Below are positions 48,730 through 57,541 of a stretch of 64,000 nt of DNA, one piece after another. The stretch comes from a candidate division Hyd24-12 bacterium UBA6080. GTDB taxonomy: Bacteria > Fermentibacterota > Fermentibacteria > Fermentibacterales > JCC-6. The position numbers and the translations under genes were made by a program. The notes beneath the pieces are model-generated. The model ran no database searches, was not told the origin of the DNA, and saw only the letters and a program-made list of their open reading frames with translations. Positions within the stretch are counted from its first letter, which is position 1; each line of letters begins with the position of its first letter. The stretch is taken from positions 186,001 through 250,000 of the forward strand of contig DIXM01000002.1 in the NCBI GenBank assembly GCA_002436025.1, given 5' to 3'.

Positions 48730-51489
48730 TTGCTGTTCCTGATGGCCCTGCTTTGCGCGTTCTGGCCCGAGGGATGGTACGACAGCTACCGTGTTGCCGA
48801 TCAGGAGGCCGCGCTGTTGAGTGTCGCTTCCCTTCCCGACACGGTGTCGGGCCGGGAACAGGCCCTTGTCCTGTCCATGCATTTCACCGGTGAGCCTGGT
48901 GTACTCGAGATGATCATGGAGTGCATCAGTACCGATTCCACAGATTTCCGTGGATGGACGGCGTTGGGAGCCATCCTCACCGAGACCGATCCCGACCGGG
49001 CCGATGCAGCCTTTCAGAGGGCGTCTTCTCTGGTTCCCGGCGATGACCCCGTTCTACTGGAATCAATGGCTTACCTGCACCTCACATCCTCGGATCCGGA
49101 AGAGGCCTTCAGGCTTGCCTCAATGGCCCTCTTCGCGGATCCCGGCTTTATCCCCGCGAACCTCACCGCAGCCTGGGCGCTCGAGGACATGGGTCGGCAC
49201 GAAGACGCCATATCAACGCTTGACGCTGGGTTGGCGCTTAATCCCACGGGCTTTTCGCTCATGGAGGAGAAGGCAACGGTCTTCGACACAATGGGAATGT
49301 CCGATTCCGCCATAGCGGTTCTCGAAAGGGTCCTCGAGGCCGAGCCCTCAAGGGTCAGCGCCCGAAGGCTTCTTGGAAGCGTGCACGAGGGGCAGGGCCG
49401 GCTGGGGCATGCCGTAAAGGCATTCCGGGCACTTCTTGCCTCTTCACCGGATGACCACTGGACCTGGGGGCAACTCGCCCTTCTCATGGAAAGGCTGGGA
49501 AGACTGCCCGAGGCCAGGGAGTATTATCAAAACGGGGTCGATGCCAACCCCTCATACGCCTGGGCATACCACAGGCTTGCATCCCTGTCCGAAGACCCCG
49601 TTGAAGGGATCGGTTACCTCGAGAGCGCGGTGGCGGCAGACAGCACCTACGGCGCCGCCTGGACCGATCTGGGGCTGGCCTACGAAGACTCCGGGGAACT
49701 CAGTGAAGCCGCCCGGGCTTTCAGGAAAAGCCTCGAACTCAGCCCGTCGAGCTGGACATGGGGTGAGCTCGGCTGGTCGCTTGAGTCCCTCGGGCTGTTC
49801 GCCGAGGCCGCCGAAGCCTATGAAAGCGGCGTCGCGCTTGACAGCACCTATTCATACGGCTGGCAGCGGCGGGGCTCTCTCTTCAGGGAGAACGGCGAGG
49901 ATGCCGCCGCGATGGCGTGGTTCACCGAAGCCCTCACCTATCTCGGCGACGAACCCTGGATACTGGGAGAGATGGGGAACATGAGCCTTGAAGAGGGAAA
50001 CCTCCCGGCAGCCCTTGAATTCTTCGGCAGGGCTGTCTCCGCCGAGCCGGAGTACGGTTACGGGCTGCTGAACCTGGCCCGTCTCCACAGGCTTTCGGGA
50101 GACTTCGAGAGTTCCCTTGAGAACATCGACAGGTACCTTGATTCACCGGCCTCCGAAGCCGAGGTGGGGCTTGTGGAAAAGATGTTCATCCTCGAGGACT
50201 CCGGGTCGCCGGTTCTGGCTGATTCCGTCGAGCTTATCCTGCCCGGGGGCTGGTCCTATACCCGCTATGGGTGGAACGCGATGGGGATGGGATACGACGA
50301 TGACGCGCTCAGGGCTGCGAACAGAGCAATTGCGTACGGAATCGAGAGCCCGTGGGACTGGATCGATCTCGGCGGTCTTTTCGAGGGGCTCGAGAAGCGA
50401 ACTGAAGCCCGGACATGCTACCTTAACGCTTCGGAACTGGCCGGAGAGGACATCGAGATTCATCGCGAAATAGCGGGCTACCTGTACAGAAGCGAAGACT
50501 ACGCAGGTGCCGGGGACAGGCTTGACCTGGCCCTCGATTTTGACTCAACGTCGTCGGTGCTTGCGGAACTGGGTGAAGCAAGGCTTTTCGAGGGCCGAAC
50601 GGGAGAGGCGGAAGAAGCCCTGCTGGCTGCTCTTTCTCTCGATCCGTCGTCTGTGTTCGCCATATGCTACCTCGGCCTTATCGAAGAGCGCCGGGGCAAT
50701 CCCGAAGAGGCCGCCCAGAGATACCTCGATGCCCTCAGGATCGTTCCGGGCTACTCCTACGCCGAGGCGCGCATTCTCTACATAACCGGCGGCGATTACG
50801 ACAGGACGTGGAACAGCGAGCACTACAACCCGTTGAGCTGGAACCTCTGGACCGACCTCTCCTTCTCCAGCGGCAACCAGGAGGAATCGTCCGTGAGCGG
50901 AGGCGCCTCCATCGGCCTGAACTACGTGCGCGGAAGCAGCGTGAGATTGAGCGGAAGCATGCGCCTCGAGGAAAGAAGCGGGAAGCGGGAACGGGAATCG
51001 GCCTATGCTTCGCTTACCCACGAGCATTTCTTCAACGAACGGATCTACGCCGGCCTCAGCAGCAGCTGGGACAGGCAACCCCTGACGGTCAGACCCTGGC
51101 AGGTCAGCTCATACATTGCCGCCGGATGGAAGAGCTGGCCGGCGGAATGGGTATGGCTGGCACCCGAGATAGGTGTCGGCCTGGTGAACACCCGCTGGTC
51201 CGTGGGTGAGCACAGGACCGACAGGGTCACTTCTTTTGCGTCATTCGGGGCATGGATGCGCCGCCCCCTGCACTGGCTTCCCAACCTCTGGCTGGGGGGG
51301 AGCGTGTATGTGCCCCCTGGCGATGCCCGTCACACAGTATCATACGCCAACAGCGAACTCGACTTCGACCTCCCCGGCCCCCTTTCCCTGGTGCTGGGCC
51401 TCAACCTCGACTACACCCGCACGCCGGCGGTCGAAACGTGGAAGAAGAGCGATCTTGATTACTACCTCAGGCTAAGGGTGGGCAATTGA
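48730..51489 (+). CDS. TPR-repeat protein with C-terminal outer-membrane-type beta domain
   Basis: A 919-residue exported protein. A short hydrophobic leader (MLFLMALLCAFWPEG) is followed by about 15-18 TPR repeats covering residues ~30-690, for example LEDMGRHEDAISTLDAGLALNP and LIEERRGNPEEAAQRYLDALRI. The last ~220 residues have no TPRs and consist of alternating strands (SGGASIGLNYVRGSSVRLSG, WLAPEIGVGLV) ending in LRLRVGN, suggesting a small outer-membrane barrel of the YaiO/DUF481 kind. TTG at 48730 is very close to AGGAG; ATG 48742 is the alternative. TPR-barrel fusions occur in exopolysaccharide export (AlgK/PgaA-like), which fits uppP next door, but this is inference. Confidence 0.78.
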   Translation: MLFLMALLCAFWPEGWYDSYRVADQEAALLSVASLPDTVSGREQALVLSMHFTGEPGVLEMIMECISTDSTDFRGWTALGAILTETDPDRADAAFQRASSLVPGDDPVLLESMAYLHLTSSDPEEAFRLASMALFADPGFIPANLTAAWALEDMGRHEDAISTLDAGLALNPTGFSLMEEKATVFDTMGMSDSAIAVLERVLEAEPSRVSARRLLGSVHEGQGRLGHAVKAFRALLASSPDDHWTWGQLALLMERLGRLPEAREYYQNGVDANPSYAWAYHRLASLSEDPVEGIGYLESAVAADSTYGAAWTDLGLAYEDSGELSEAARAFRKSLELSPSSWTWGELGWSLESLGLFAEAAEAYESGVALDSTYSYGWQRRGSLFRENGEDAAAMAWFTEALTYLGDEPWILGEMGNMSLEEGNLPAALEFFGRAVSAEPEYGYGLLNLARLHRLSGDFESSLENIDRYLDSPASEAEVGLVEKMFILEDSGSPVLADSVELILPGGWSYTRYGWNAMGMGYDDDALRAANRAIAYGIESPWDWIDLGGLFEGLEKRTEARTCYLNASELAGEDIEIHREIAGYLYRSEDYAGAGDRLDLALDFDSTSSVLAELGEARLFEGRTGEAEEALLAALSLDPSSVFAICYLGLIEERRGNPEEAAQRYLDALRIVPGYSYAEARILYITGGDYDRTWNSEHYNPLSWNLWTDLSFSSGNQEESSVSGGASIGLNYVRGSSVRLSGSMRLEERSGKRERESAYASLTHEHFFNERIYAGLSSSWDRQPLTVRPWQVSSYIAAGWKSWPAEWVWLAPEIGVGLVNTRWSVGEHRTDRVTSFASFGAWMRRPLHWLPNLWLGGSVYVPPGDARHTVSYANSELDFDLPGPLSLVLGLNLDYTRTPAVETWKKSDLDYYLRLRVGN

Positions 51490-52853
51490 ACGTAGGCAGT
51501 CTGCGCCGTTTCTCCATGATCATCTTTCCTGTTCTCACCGGTGTTTTCGGTGCGCTCGGTTACTTTTTCGACTCCATTGTCTGGTTCGACTGGGTTTTCA
51601 AAGTCGCCCTTTCCGGAACTGTTGGCATATGGACCAATCACTTCGCCATTCGAATGCTCTTCAAGCCCCATCACAGGACGGTGTTCGGCCGGCAGGGGCT
51701 CATTCCCGCAAAAAGGGCCGAACTGGCCTCCGCCATCGGCACAGCGGTCGCGCAGCGGCTTCTCGACACCGATTCGGTGCTTGCCTACATGGAGGAGCAC
51801 GGGCTGCCCGAGAAGGCCGCAAGGTTCGTTGTCGACGGCATACAGGGACTTGCTGCCAGACAGGACGTGAGAACTGCCACGGCGGATTACCTTCAGGGGG
51901 TTCTCGAGAGGATGGTGGAACAGCACTCGGGCGCCGTTGTGCTGAGGGTTCAGGAGTACATTTCCGGGTTCATTGCCGAAAGAACCGCTCCCGGGAAAGT
52001 TTTGTCGGCGGTCAGGGCCGCCCTTGGAAGGGAACTCGACAACCCCGGCACCAGGGAGTCTGTTGCCAGAACGCTGATAACCGTTGCCGACAGGAATGAC
52101 ACCCGTATCGCCGCATTCGTGAATGACGCTCTCGATGATTACATCGGTTCAAAAAAGCTTCCGGGGAGGTTGCTGCTCGGTTTTGGAAAAAAGGTTCTCA
52201 GGGTGAACGAGGAGATGATAAGACGGGAGATAAGGAAAAAGGTCGCTTCACCAGGCTTCTTCGACTCCCTTCTCTCTTTCCTTGACGAAAGCTCTCCCGA
52301 GATCGAGGCCTGGATCGATTCTCCCGGCATGAGGGACTGGTTTTCACGGAGACTTTCGGAGTACCGTCAAAAGGCCGCGGACTGGGTGAGGAACGAGGGG
52401 ATGGAGCTTGCCGTTCACAAAGCGCGGGCGTTTCTCGCCTCCGATGCCCTCTGGAACTGGGTCATGGCTCAGATCGACGCCCAGGTCCTGCACCTGGCGT
52501 CAATGGCCCGGGAAAGGATAAACTCACCGGGTTTCCGGAGTACCGCAGCCAGGTTTGCTCGAAAAGCCGCTTCCGGGATCGATGTTCAGGGCATAGTTCA
52601 GGGCAAGATCGACAAGCTTGACCTGGAGGAGCTTGAGAACCTTGTTCTCGACGTCTCGGGGGAGAACCTTGCTGCGATAGAGCTGTTCGGCGCCGTTCTG
52701 GGCGCACTCGCGGGTGTCGTCCTCATCGATGTCCGGTTCCTGCCGCTTTTGCCCGTACTGGTCTTCATCTTCCTTTTCGTGGAGAGAGTTCTGACGCGCC
52801 TGTCCCGGAAAAGCACTGAAGGCTCTCAGGAGCTGCCCACCGCCGTCCCTTAG
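51486..52853 (+). CDS. DUF445-family membrane protein
   Basis: A 455-residue protein with hydrophobic helices near both ends (about 10-50 and 405-440) and a long, charged helical middle. The N-terminal SGTVGIWTNHFAIRMLFKPH is the hallmark of DUF445 (Asn-x-x-Ala-x-x-Met-LF-x-P), as is the downstream GLIPAKRAELASAIG. Members are membrane proteins of unknown role. TTG at 51486 overlaps the TPR gene by four bases. The 149 bases after its stop hold nothing I can recognise; the next gene is convergent. Confidence 0.88.
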   Translation: MNVGSLRRFSMIIFPVLTGVFGALGYFFDSIVWFDWVFKVALSGTVGIWTNHFAIRMLFKPHHRTVFGRQGLIPAKRAELASAIGTAVAQRLLDTDSVLAYMEEHGLPEKAARFVVDGIQGLAARQDVRTATADYLQGVLERMVEQHSGAVVLRVQEYISGFIAERTAPGKVLSAVRAALGRELDNPGTRESVARTLITVADRNDTRIAAFVNDALDDYIGSKKLPGRLLLGFGKKVLRVNEEMIRREIRKKVASPGFFDSLLSFLDESSPEIEAWIDSPGMRDWFSRRLSEYRQKAADWVRNEGMELAVHKARAFLASDALWNWVMAQIDAQVLHLASMARERINSPGFRSTAARFARKAASGIDVQGIVQGKIDKLDLEELENLVLDVSGENLAAIELFGAVLGALAGVVLIDVRFLPLLPVLVFIFLFVERVLTRLSRKSTEGSQELPTAVP

Positions 52854-53002
52854 CTCGGGCTCAGTGTATCCTCTGGGCGGAAAAAGGCGAACTCCTTCTC
52901 CCATTCCCAGTGTTTTTCCGGGTGTGTGTCGTTTCGTTGTCCATGAGAGGATTTGCGGATCCACCGCTTTAAAGGGGCTGGTGAGAATGGAGGGCTGGAA
53001 CC

Positions 53003-54085
53003 TCAGTCACACTTTCCCCTGCGTCTGAAAGGAAGCCCGGCGATCCGAAGGGCCAGCGCAATCCTTCCCCGGTGTGTGAAGAGAACCGAGGCAAGGTGCG
53101 CGCACGACCAGCCACACTGGCAACCCGCAGTCGCGGCGCTTCCGGAGAGGATCCGGGGCAGGTTGTAACCCTCCTTCCTCAGATCGCCCAAGGGGTTGGC
53201 CATCATGGTCTCGCAGCGGTATACAAGGCCCGTTTCTCCGATCACGGCGATCTTCGAGCCGCCCGGGCAAGTGAATCGGCGGCCGCTTCCGCTCAGTACG
53301 TCCAGTATGCCTTGTCTTGCCAGTGACTGAACCTCCCTGAAGACAAGGGCCCTGAACCCAACCCTGCCACGGTCCCGCAGCGAGTCTGCAAGGGCGGCTG
53401 CTTCCCGGAAGTCTTCGATCGGGTCCCCCCTGACCGACTCATCCATTGGTTCACCGTGAACCGGCACTATCGAATGGTCATCCACCGTCATGTTCCGTTC
53501 CACGAAGTCCATGAGGTCCCTTATCTGGTGCCGGTTGAAGGAGTTGAGCACCGAGCATACCTTCAGCCTGAGTCTCGGCTGTTCCCGCTGAAGATCGTGC
53601 AGTTTCGCGTAGGTTTCAAGAACTTTCACGAAGTTGCCGGGAACACCCCGGATGGTGTCGTGTGTGGAGCCGATGCCATCAATGGAAAGCTCAACCTGAA
53701 GGATGGTTGCCGGACAGGCCTCCAGTATCTGCAGTGTTCTGTCCCTTATCTGGGATGGACGCAGGCAGTTCGTGGGTATGTTTATCATCATCGTTCCGGC
53801 CCGCGAGCTGAATGCCCCGCATATCCCGGCAATGTCATCCCTCAGGAACGGTTCTCCCCCGGACAGGGAGAGAAAGACGCTTTTTCGGCACGATTCGGCT
53901 ATCCTCACGATCTCTTCCAGGGTGAGTTCCTGGTCTGTCCGTTTCGAGTTCAGGTTCTTCCAGTTGAAGCAGGTGAGACACCGGGAGTCACACCTGGAAG
54001 TGACGAAGAAGATGAGGTATGGAGGCGTTCGGGAGAACAGGCTGCGCAGGGCCATGGAGGCGAAACCGAAGGGCCGCCGTCTCAT
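53003..54085 (-). CDS. Radical SAM enzyme with SPASM-like C-terminal cysteines
   Basis: A 360-residue protein with the 4Fe-4S motif Cys32-x3-Cys36-x2-Cys39 (CDSRCLTC), SLSGGEPF, VELSIDGIG and MMINIPTNC strands of the radical SAM barrel. At least six cysteines lie in the C-terminal third (FTCPGG, YRCETM, GCQCGWSCAH), suggesting an auxiliary iron-sulfur cluster as in SPASM enzymes. SPASM proteins often modify peptides or sugars. It is the last gene of the coupled minus-strand operon, overlapping the GT2 gene by four bases. Substrate unknown. Confidence 0.88.
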   Translation of the reverse strand: MRRRPFGFASMALRSLFSRTPPYLIFFVTSRCDSRCLTCFNWKNLNSKRTDQELTLEEIVRIAESCRKSVFLSLSGGEPFLRDDIAGICGAFSSRAGTMMINIPTNCLRPSQIRDRTLQILEACPATILQVELSIDGIGSTHDTIRGVPGNFVKVLETYAKLHDLQREQPRLRLKVCSVLNSFNRHQIRDLMDFVERNMTVDDHSIVPVHGEPMDESVRGDPIEDFREAAALADSLRDRGRVGFRALVFREVQSLARQGILDVLSGSGRRFTCPGGSKIAVIGETGLVYRCETMMANPLGDLRKEGYNLPRILSGSAATAGCQCGWSCAHLASVLFTHRGRIALALRIAGLPFRRRGKCD

Positions 54086-55065
54086 CGGAACGCACCGTAC
54101 CTTTCGGTGCGGTGAGCCAGGGTTTTGCGGTGCCTGCCCCGCGTGAAGATGGTGTGCATAAGGCCAAGCGTGAACCCGGTGGCAATGAAAACGTGATGGA
54201 TGGGGTGGCAGACGGGAAGCAGTGCGGCCGCGGCGTCCCTGGGTATTCGCAGGAAGGTGTCAAGGAGAAGCACGAAACAGTAGAGCAGCAGCACGGCGTA
54301 CAACAGGCGGGGTACAGCAAGGAGTGCGGGCACGAGAGCGAGACCCAGAAGCATGGCCAGCACCCCGGGGATCCGAAGGAATATCTCGGGGAAGAGCACC
54401 GTGTTCATGCCGGTCGCGTAACGGGCCAGGAACTGGTGGGGCAGAAAACCGTGAAAGAAACCCCGGCGCCTGTGCCTGACCGTGAAGGCTTTCCGGAAAA
54501 CGGGACGGTAGCCCAGCCGCAGGGCGATGTAGAAGAACTCCGTATCGTCCACGCGCCAGTCGGCCAACTCGTTGAAGCCGCCTGCCCGCTCCCATACTTC
54601 CCGTTTCACGAGGCAGTTGCAAAGATAGATCGAACTGAACCCGGGCGAGGACCCGTCACTGGAGCCGTACAACATGCTTCCCTCGCCAAGGGAGGAGGTG
54701 GTGACCAGGTCGGAGAGCCTTTCGTCGAGGCTTTTTCCCATGGGAACCGTGGGGCCTGTGACTATGGGGTCTGCTCCCCCGATGGCCTGTTCCAGGGCGG
54801 CAAACCAGGGATCAGTCGGCAGGGTATCATCATCAAGGAAGACTATCCATTCAGCCGTGGTGGCTTTCACCCCGAGGTTGCGCCTGACCGAGGCGTGCCT
54901 CTCACTTGTCTCGATGCAACGCGCCGTCGGCGGAAGACCAGGTATGGCGCTCTCCGCGACCATGACAACGTCAATGTCTATCCGCGTCAACCGCTGATCG
55001 AGTGATGCCGCAAGCATTCGGGCGTCGTCGGGACGGGTCACCGGAACCACGAACGCGACCTTCAT
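54082..55065 (-). CDS. Membrane-associated family 2 glycosyltransferase
   Basis: A 327-residue GT-A enzyme: MKVAFVVPVTRPDDARML, RRNLGVKATTAEWIVFLDDDTLP (with the Asp-Asp-Asp metal motif), GGFNELADWRVDDTEFFYIALRLGY (the conserved acidic catalytic segment) and a hydrophobic C-terminal region with about three helices (roughly 235-310). It would act at the inner membrane. It overlaps both neighbours by four bases, between the propeller and the radical SAM gene. Confidence 0.87.
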   Translation of the reverse strand: MKVAFVVPVTRPDDARMLAASLDQRLTRIDIDVVMVAESAIPGLPPTARCIETSERHASVRRNLGVKATTAEWIVFLDDDTLPTDPWFAALEQAIGGADPIVTGPTVPMGKSLDERLSDLVTTSSLGEGSMLYGSSDGSSPGFSSIYLCNCLVKREVWERAGGFNELADWRVDDTEFFYIALRLGYRPVFRKAFTVRHRRRGFFHGFLPHQFLARYATGMNTVLFPEIFLRIPGVLAMLLGLALVPALLAVPRLLYAVLLLYCFVLLLDTFLRIPRDAAAALLPVCHPIHHVFIATGFTLGLMHTIFTRGRHRKTLAHRTERYGAFR

Positions 55066-56258
55066 CGGATGATCGTGAGCCTGCAGCTTCCCTCCAATCC
55101 GCCGGTAACCACGGCATGGTAAACCCCGGATGGCAGACCGTGGCAGAACAGTGAGTGGTTTCCCGGAGCGAGGGGACCCGAGTGCAGGGTGGATACCCTC
55201 CTTCCCGAGAGGTCGTGCAGGGTTATGATGCAGGATGCAGTTGAGCTGGTGCTGACGATTATCTCCGGCGTCGAGGCGGGACCTGTTGCCATGATCCCGA
55301 AGCCGGGGTCAGGTCCGTGTACACCTGCGGGATCGTACCCGAGCACGTAAAGCTTGTTCGCGGTTGCGCACGGGACCGCCATGAAGGCCCCGTCCGGCGA
55401 GAAACACGGCCTTCGGGGAGAGGCGCCCACCAGTATCTGACCTGCGTACTGGAAGTCAGCCGAGTCAATGACATTGATCTTGTTTCCGGTGGCAGAAACG
55501 GCGAAAAGGTAGGGAAGATCAGGGGTGGAAGCCAACCAGCCCGGTGCCGCTCCCGGGAGTTCCAGGCTCCCCGTGACCAGCAGGGTACTTTCATCCATCC
55601 TGAGGATCATTTCCCAACCGGGGTTGGAGAAGTAGATAGAGCCTTCGGCCTGCAGACAGTCAAAACTGTCCATCCCCGACACGAACCTCTGAACCGGACC
55701 CTGGGGCAGGGAAAGCGCTGTCTCGTTCGGGCTCTGGTTGTCGGCGATGTAAAGGGTCTGGCCATCGGGGGAAAGGTGGCATCCGCCGGGCTGGTTTCCG
55801 ACCCAGACCGAACCGATCCCCTCCATGGCCGCAGTGTCTATGATGGTAGCAAAACCACCGCTGTGGGAGAGATAAGCGAACGCGCCATCGGGGGAGAGGG
55901 CGAACTCGACCGGATCCGGATCGATAGGCTCCTCTCCAAGAAGGGTCATGGTCTGCCCGTCTACAAAAAGAAGCCTGCCCAGCTCTCCGTCCGCAACCAG
56001 AACGGTGTTGTCAGGCGTGCAGGTGACGCATTCGGGCGTTCCGCCGAGGGAGAGCACGCCGCTTACTGACCAGGTCTGGGTGCTGATCTTTGTAAGCAGC
56101 CCGTATCCGACCGCCACGAAGACGTACTCGCCGTCAGTGGAGAAGCAGGCGTCGTTGGGGCTCTGTCCGGTGGACACGGTGGCTATCAAGGTGTCGGGCC
56201 ACTGGGCCTGAAGCCAGGCCACGGCCAGCAGAAGAAGTACGACGGTTTTTTTCATCAT
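55062..56258 (-). CDS. Secreted YncE-like beta-propeller protein with C-terminal FlgD-like sorting domain
   Basis: A 398-residue exported protein: signal peptide (MMKKTVVLLLLAVAWLQAQ), then seven or so YVTN/YncE-type blades (IATVSTGQSPNDACFSTDGEYVFVA, VLVGASPRRPCFSPDGAFMAVP-like repeats). The last ~85 residues are a FlgD-like domain (TLHDLSGRRVSTL, PSGVYHAVV) ending in IIR. ATG 56258 overlaps the permease stop by four bases, correcting a longer frame that would run into the permease. YncE-type propellers bind DNA or substrates in other bacteria. Sorting domain and context suggest cell-surface display. Confidence 0.85.
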   Translation of the reverse strand: MMKKTVVLLLLAVAWLQAQWPDTLIATVSTGQSPNDACFSTDGEYVFVAVGYGLLTKISTQTWSVSGVLSLGGTPECVTCTPDNTVLVADGELGRLLFVDGQTMTLLGEEPIDPDPVEFALSPDGAFAYLSHSGGFATIIDTAAMEGIGSVWVGNQPGGCHLSPDGQTLYIADNQSPNETALSLPQGPVQRFVSGMDSFDCLQAEGSIYFSNPGWEMILRMDESTLLVTGSLELPGAAPGWLASTPDLPYLFAVSATGNKINVIDSADFQYAGQILVGASPRRPCFSPDGAFMAVPCATANKLYVLGYDPAGVHGPDPGFGIMATGPASTPEIIVSTSSTASCIITLHDLSGRRVSTLHSGPLAPGNHSLFCHGLPSGVYHAVVTGGLEGSCRLTIIR

Positions 56259-57541
56259 CGCCTCAAAAGCTCGGTCACCGGGGTGCCGAGTATTCGTCTG
56301 AAGAAGAACCACGCCCAGCCGGTTGACACAAGCAGCACGGTTCCCAGCCCCACTGTCAGGTGAAGAACGGGAAAAACAGCCAGGGACGGCACCACCATGT
56401 GCAGCACGGGAAGCAGCGTAAGAAGCCCGTAACTCACCAGAGCTGCCAGACCGCAGCCGAGAAGCCCTCCCAGGACCGTTGTGACGGCGGACATGAGGAA
56501 GATCTGGAAAGCGAAGACCTGGGCCAGCCGTTCACTGGTGGTTCCCAGGGCGACCAGCACGCCAAGTGCGTACGAGCGGTTCTTGAGGTCTGCAACAAGC
56601 GTGTGGACCGCGCTTGCCAGTGCTGCCCCGAGTATGGCGACCGCCAGGGCGCCCAGGGCGGCGGTGACTATCCCCACGAGTATCTCGGCCTTCTGGGCGA
56701 TCCCACGGTGGGTCTCGGCACTGAGCCCCAGGGATTCGGCCCTGCGGACGATCTCGGGAACCTCCTCGGCGGACGTGGCGGTAACCATCAGGGCGCTGTA
56801 GCTGTGTGGCCTGTCCGGGAGGTACATCAGGTTCACTTCCTCGACGAAACCTATGGGAACCGCCAGGGCGAACAGGGCCATGTTCCTGCTGGTGCCCACG
56901 ATCTGGGCGTTGATCGTTACCGGTGGTGCCTGCAGGCTTGTAAGCGAACTTGCGCCCAGGGTGATCTGGCACTCGAGACCAACCACACCCTGCTGCGTGA
57001 GCCCCATCAGACCGTTGGGATCAGCGAATCCGGCGTTGTACAGGAGAAGCAGGTTTTCAGAGAGGATAATGGGAAGCCGGGTGCGGGAGCTGTCCGCCAG
57101 GGTGTAGTCCCATCCGAACCTCTCCACCAGGCTGTCGGGGACGAAAGCTTCGGTCACGCCCTCCATGGTGATGTCCGTGTAGTAGTTCCTTCCGCCCAGC
57201 AGTCCACGGAGATAGGCGGGGACACGGGCGTAGACCTGTCTGTCGATCCGGGCCACCTGGGGCATTTTTTCGAGTGAGTCCAGAATGGCGTCGGTAATCT
57301 CCACCCCGCCCCGTTCGGTTTGGAAGGAACCCGCCGATATGACCTGGGGCGTGACCCTGACCTGCTCTTCCGGGAGGTCGCTTGAAAGGAAGCGGTCGAG
57401 AATGCGACCGACGCCCAGCCCAATGGAAATGAAGAACACCAGAAGAAGGGCCGCAACGAGAAGCATGGCCTGGCTGAAAAGGTAATCCCTCCAGTGGCCC
57501 TTGTTCCAAAGGTGCATGGCCCTACGCATGGATGCCCTCAT
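56255..57541 (-). CDS. FtsX/MacB-type ABC transporter permease
   Basis: A 428-residue permease: transmembrane helix 1 at about 21-42, a large periplasmic MacB-like domain (about 45-285), then three helices (about 290-325, 340-375, 390-420) of the FtsX domain. The stretch YALGVLVALGTTSERLAQVFAFQIFLMS is the usual FtsX cytoplasmic-coupling region. It overlaps the ATPase gene by 20 bases. LolC/E and MacB relatives extract or push substrates across the envelope; which applies here is unknown. The single permease gene would form a homodimer. Confidence 0.87.
   Translation of the reverse strand: MRASMRRAMHLWNKGHWRDYLFSQAMLLVAALLLVFFISIGLGVGRILDRFLSSDLPEEQVRVTPQVISAGSFQTERGGVEITDAILDSLEKMPQVARIDRQVYARVPAYLRGLLGGRNYYTDITMEGVTEAFVPDSLVERFGWDYTLADSSRTRLPIILSENLLLLYNAGFADPNGLMGLTQQGVVGLECQITLGASSLTSLQAPPVTINAQIVGTSRNMALFALAVPIGFVEEVNLMYLPDRPHSYSALMVTATSAEEVPEIVRRAESLGLSAETHRGIAQKAEILVGIVTAALGALAVAILGAALASAVHTLVADLKNRSYALGVLVALGTTSERLAQVFAFQIFLMSAVTTVLGGLLGCGLAALVSYGLLTLLPVLHMVVPSLAVFPVLHLTVGLGTVLLVSTGWAWFFFRRILGTPVTELLRR

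Noticed and set aside
52854..53002. Small gene in the gap after the DUF445 gene
   Set aside because: Frames starting near 52953 continue antisense into the radical SAM gene and show no ribosome site or recognisable protein sequence.
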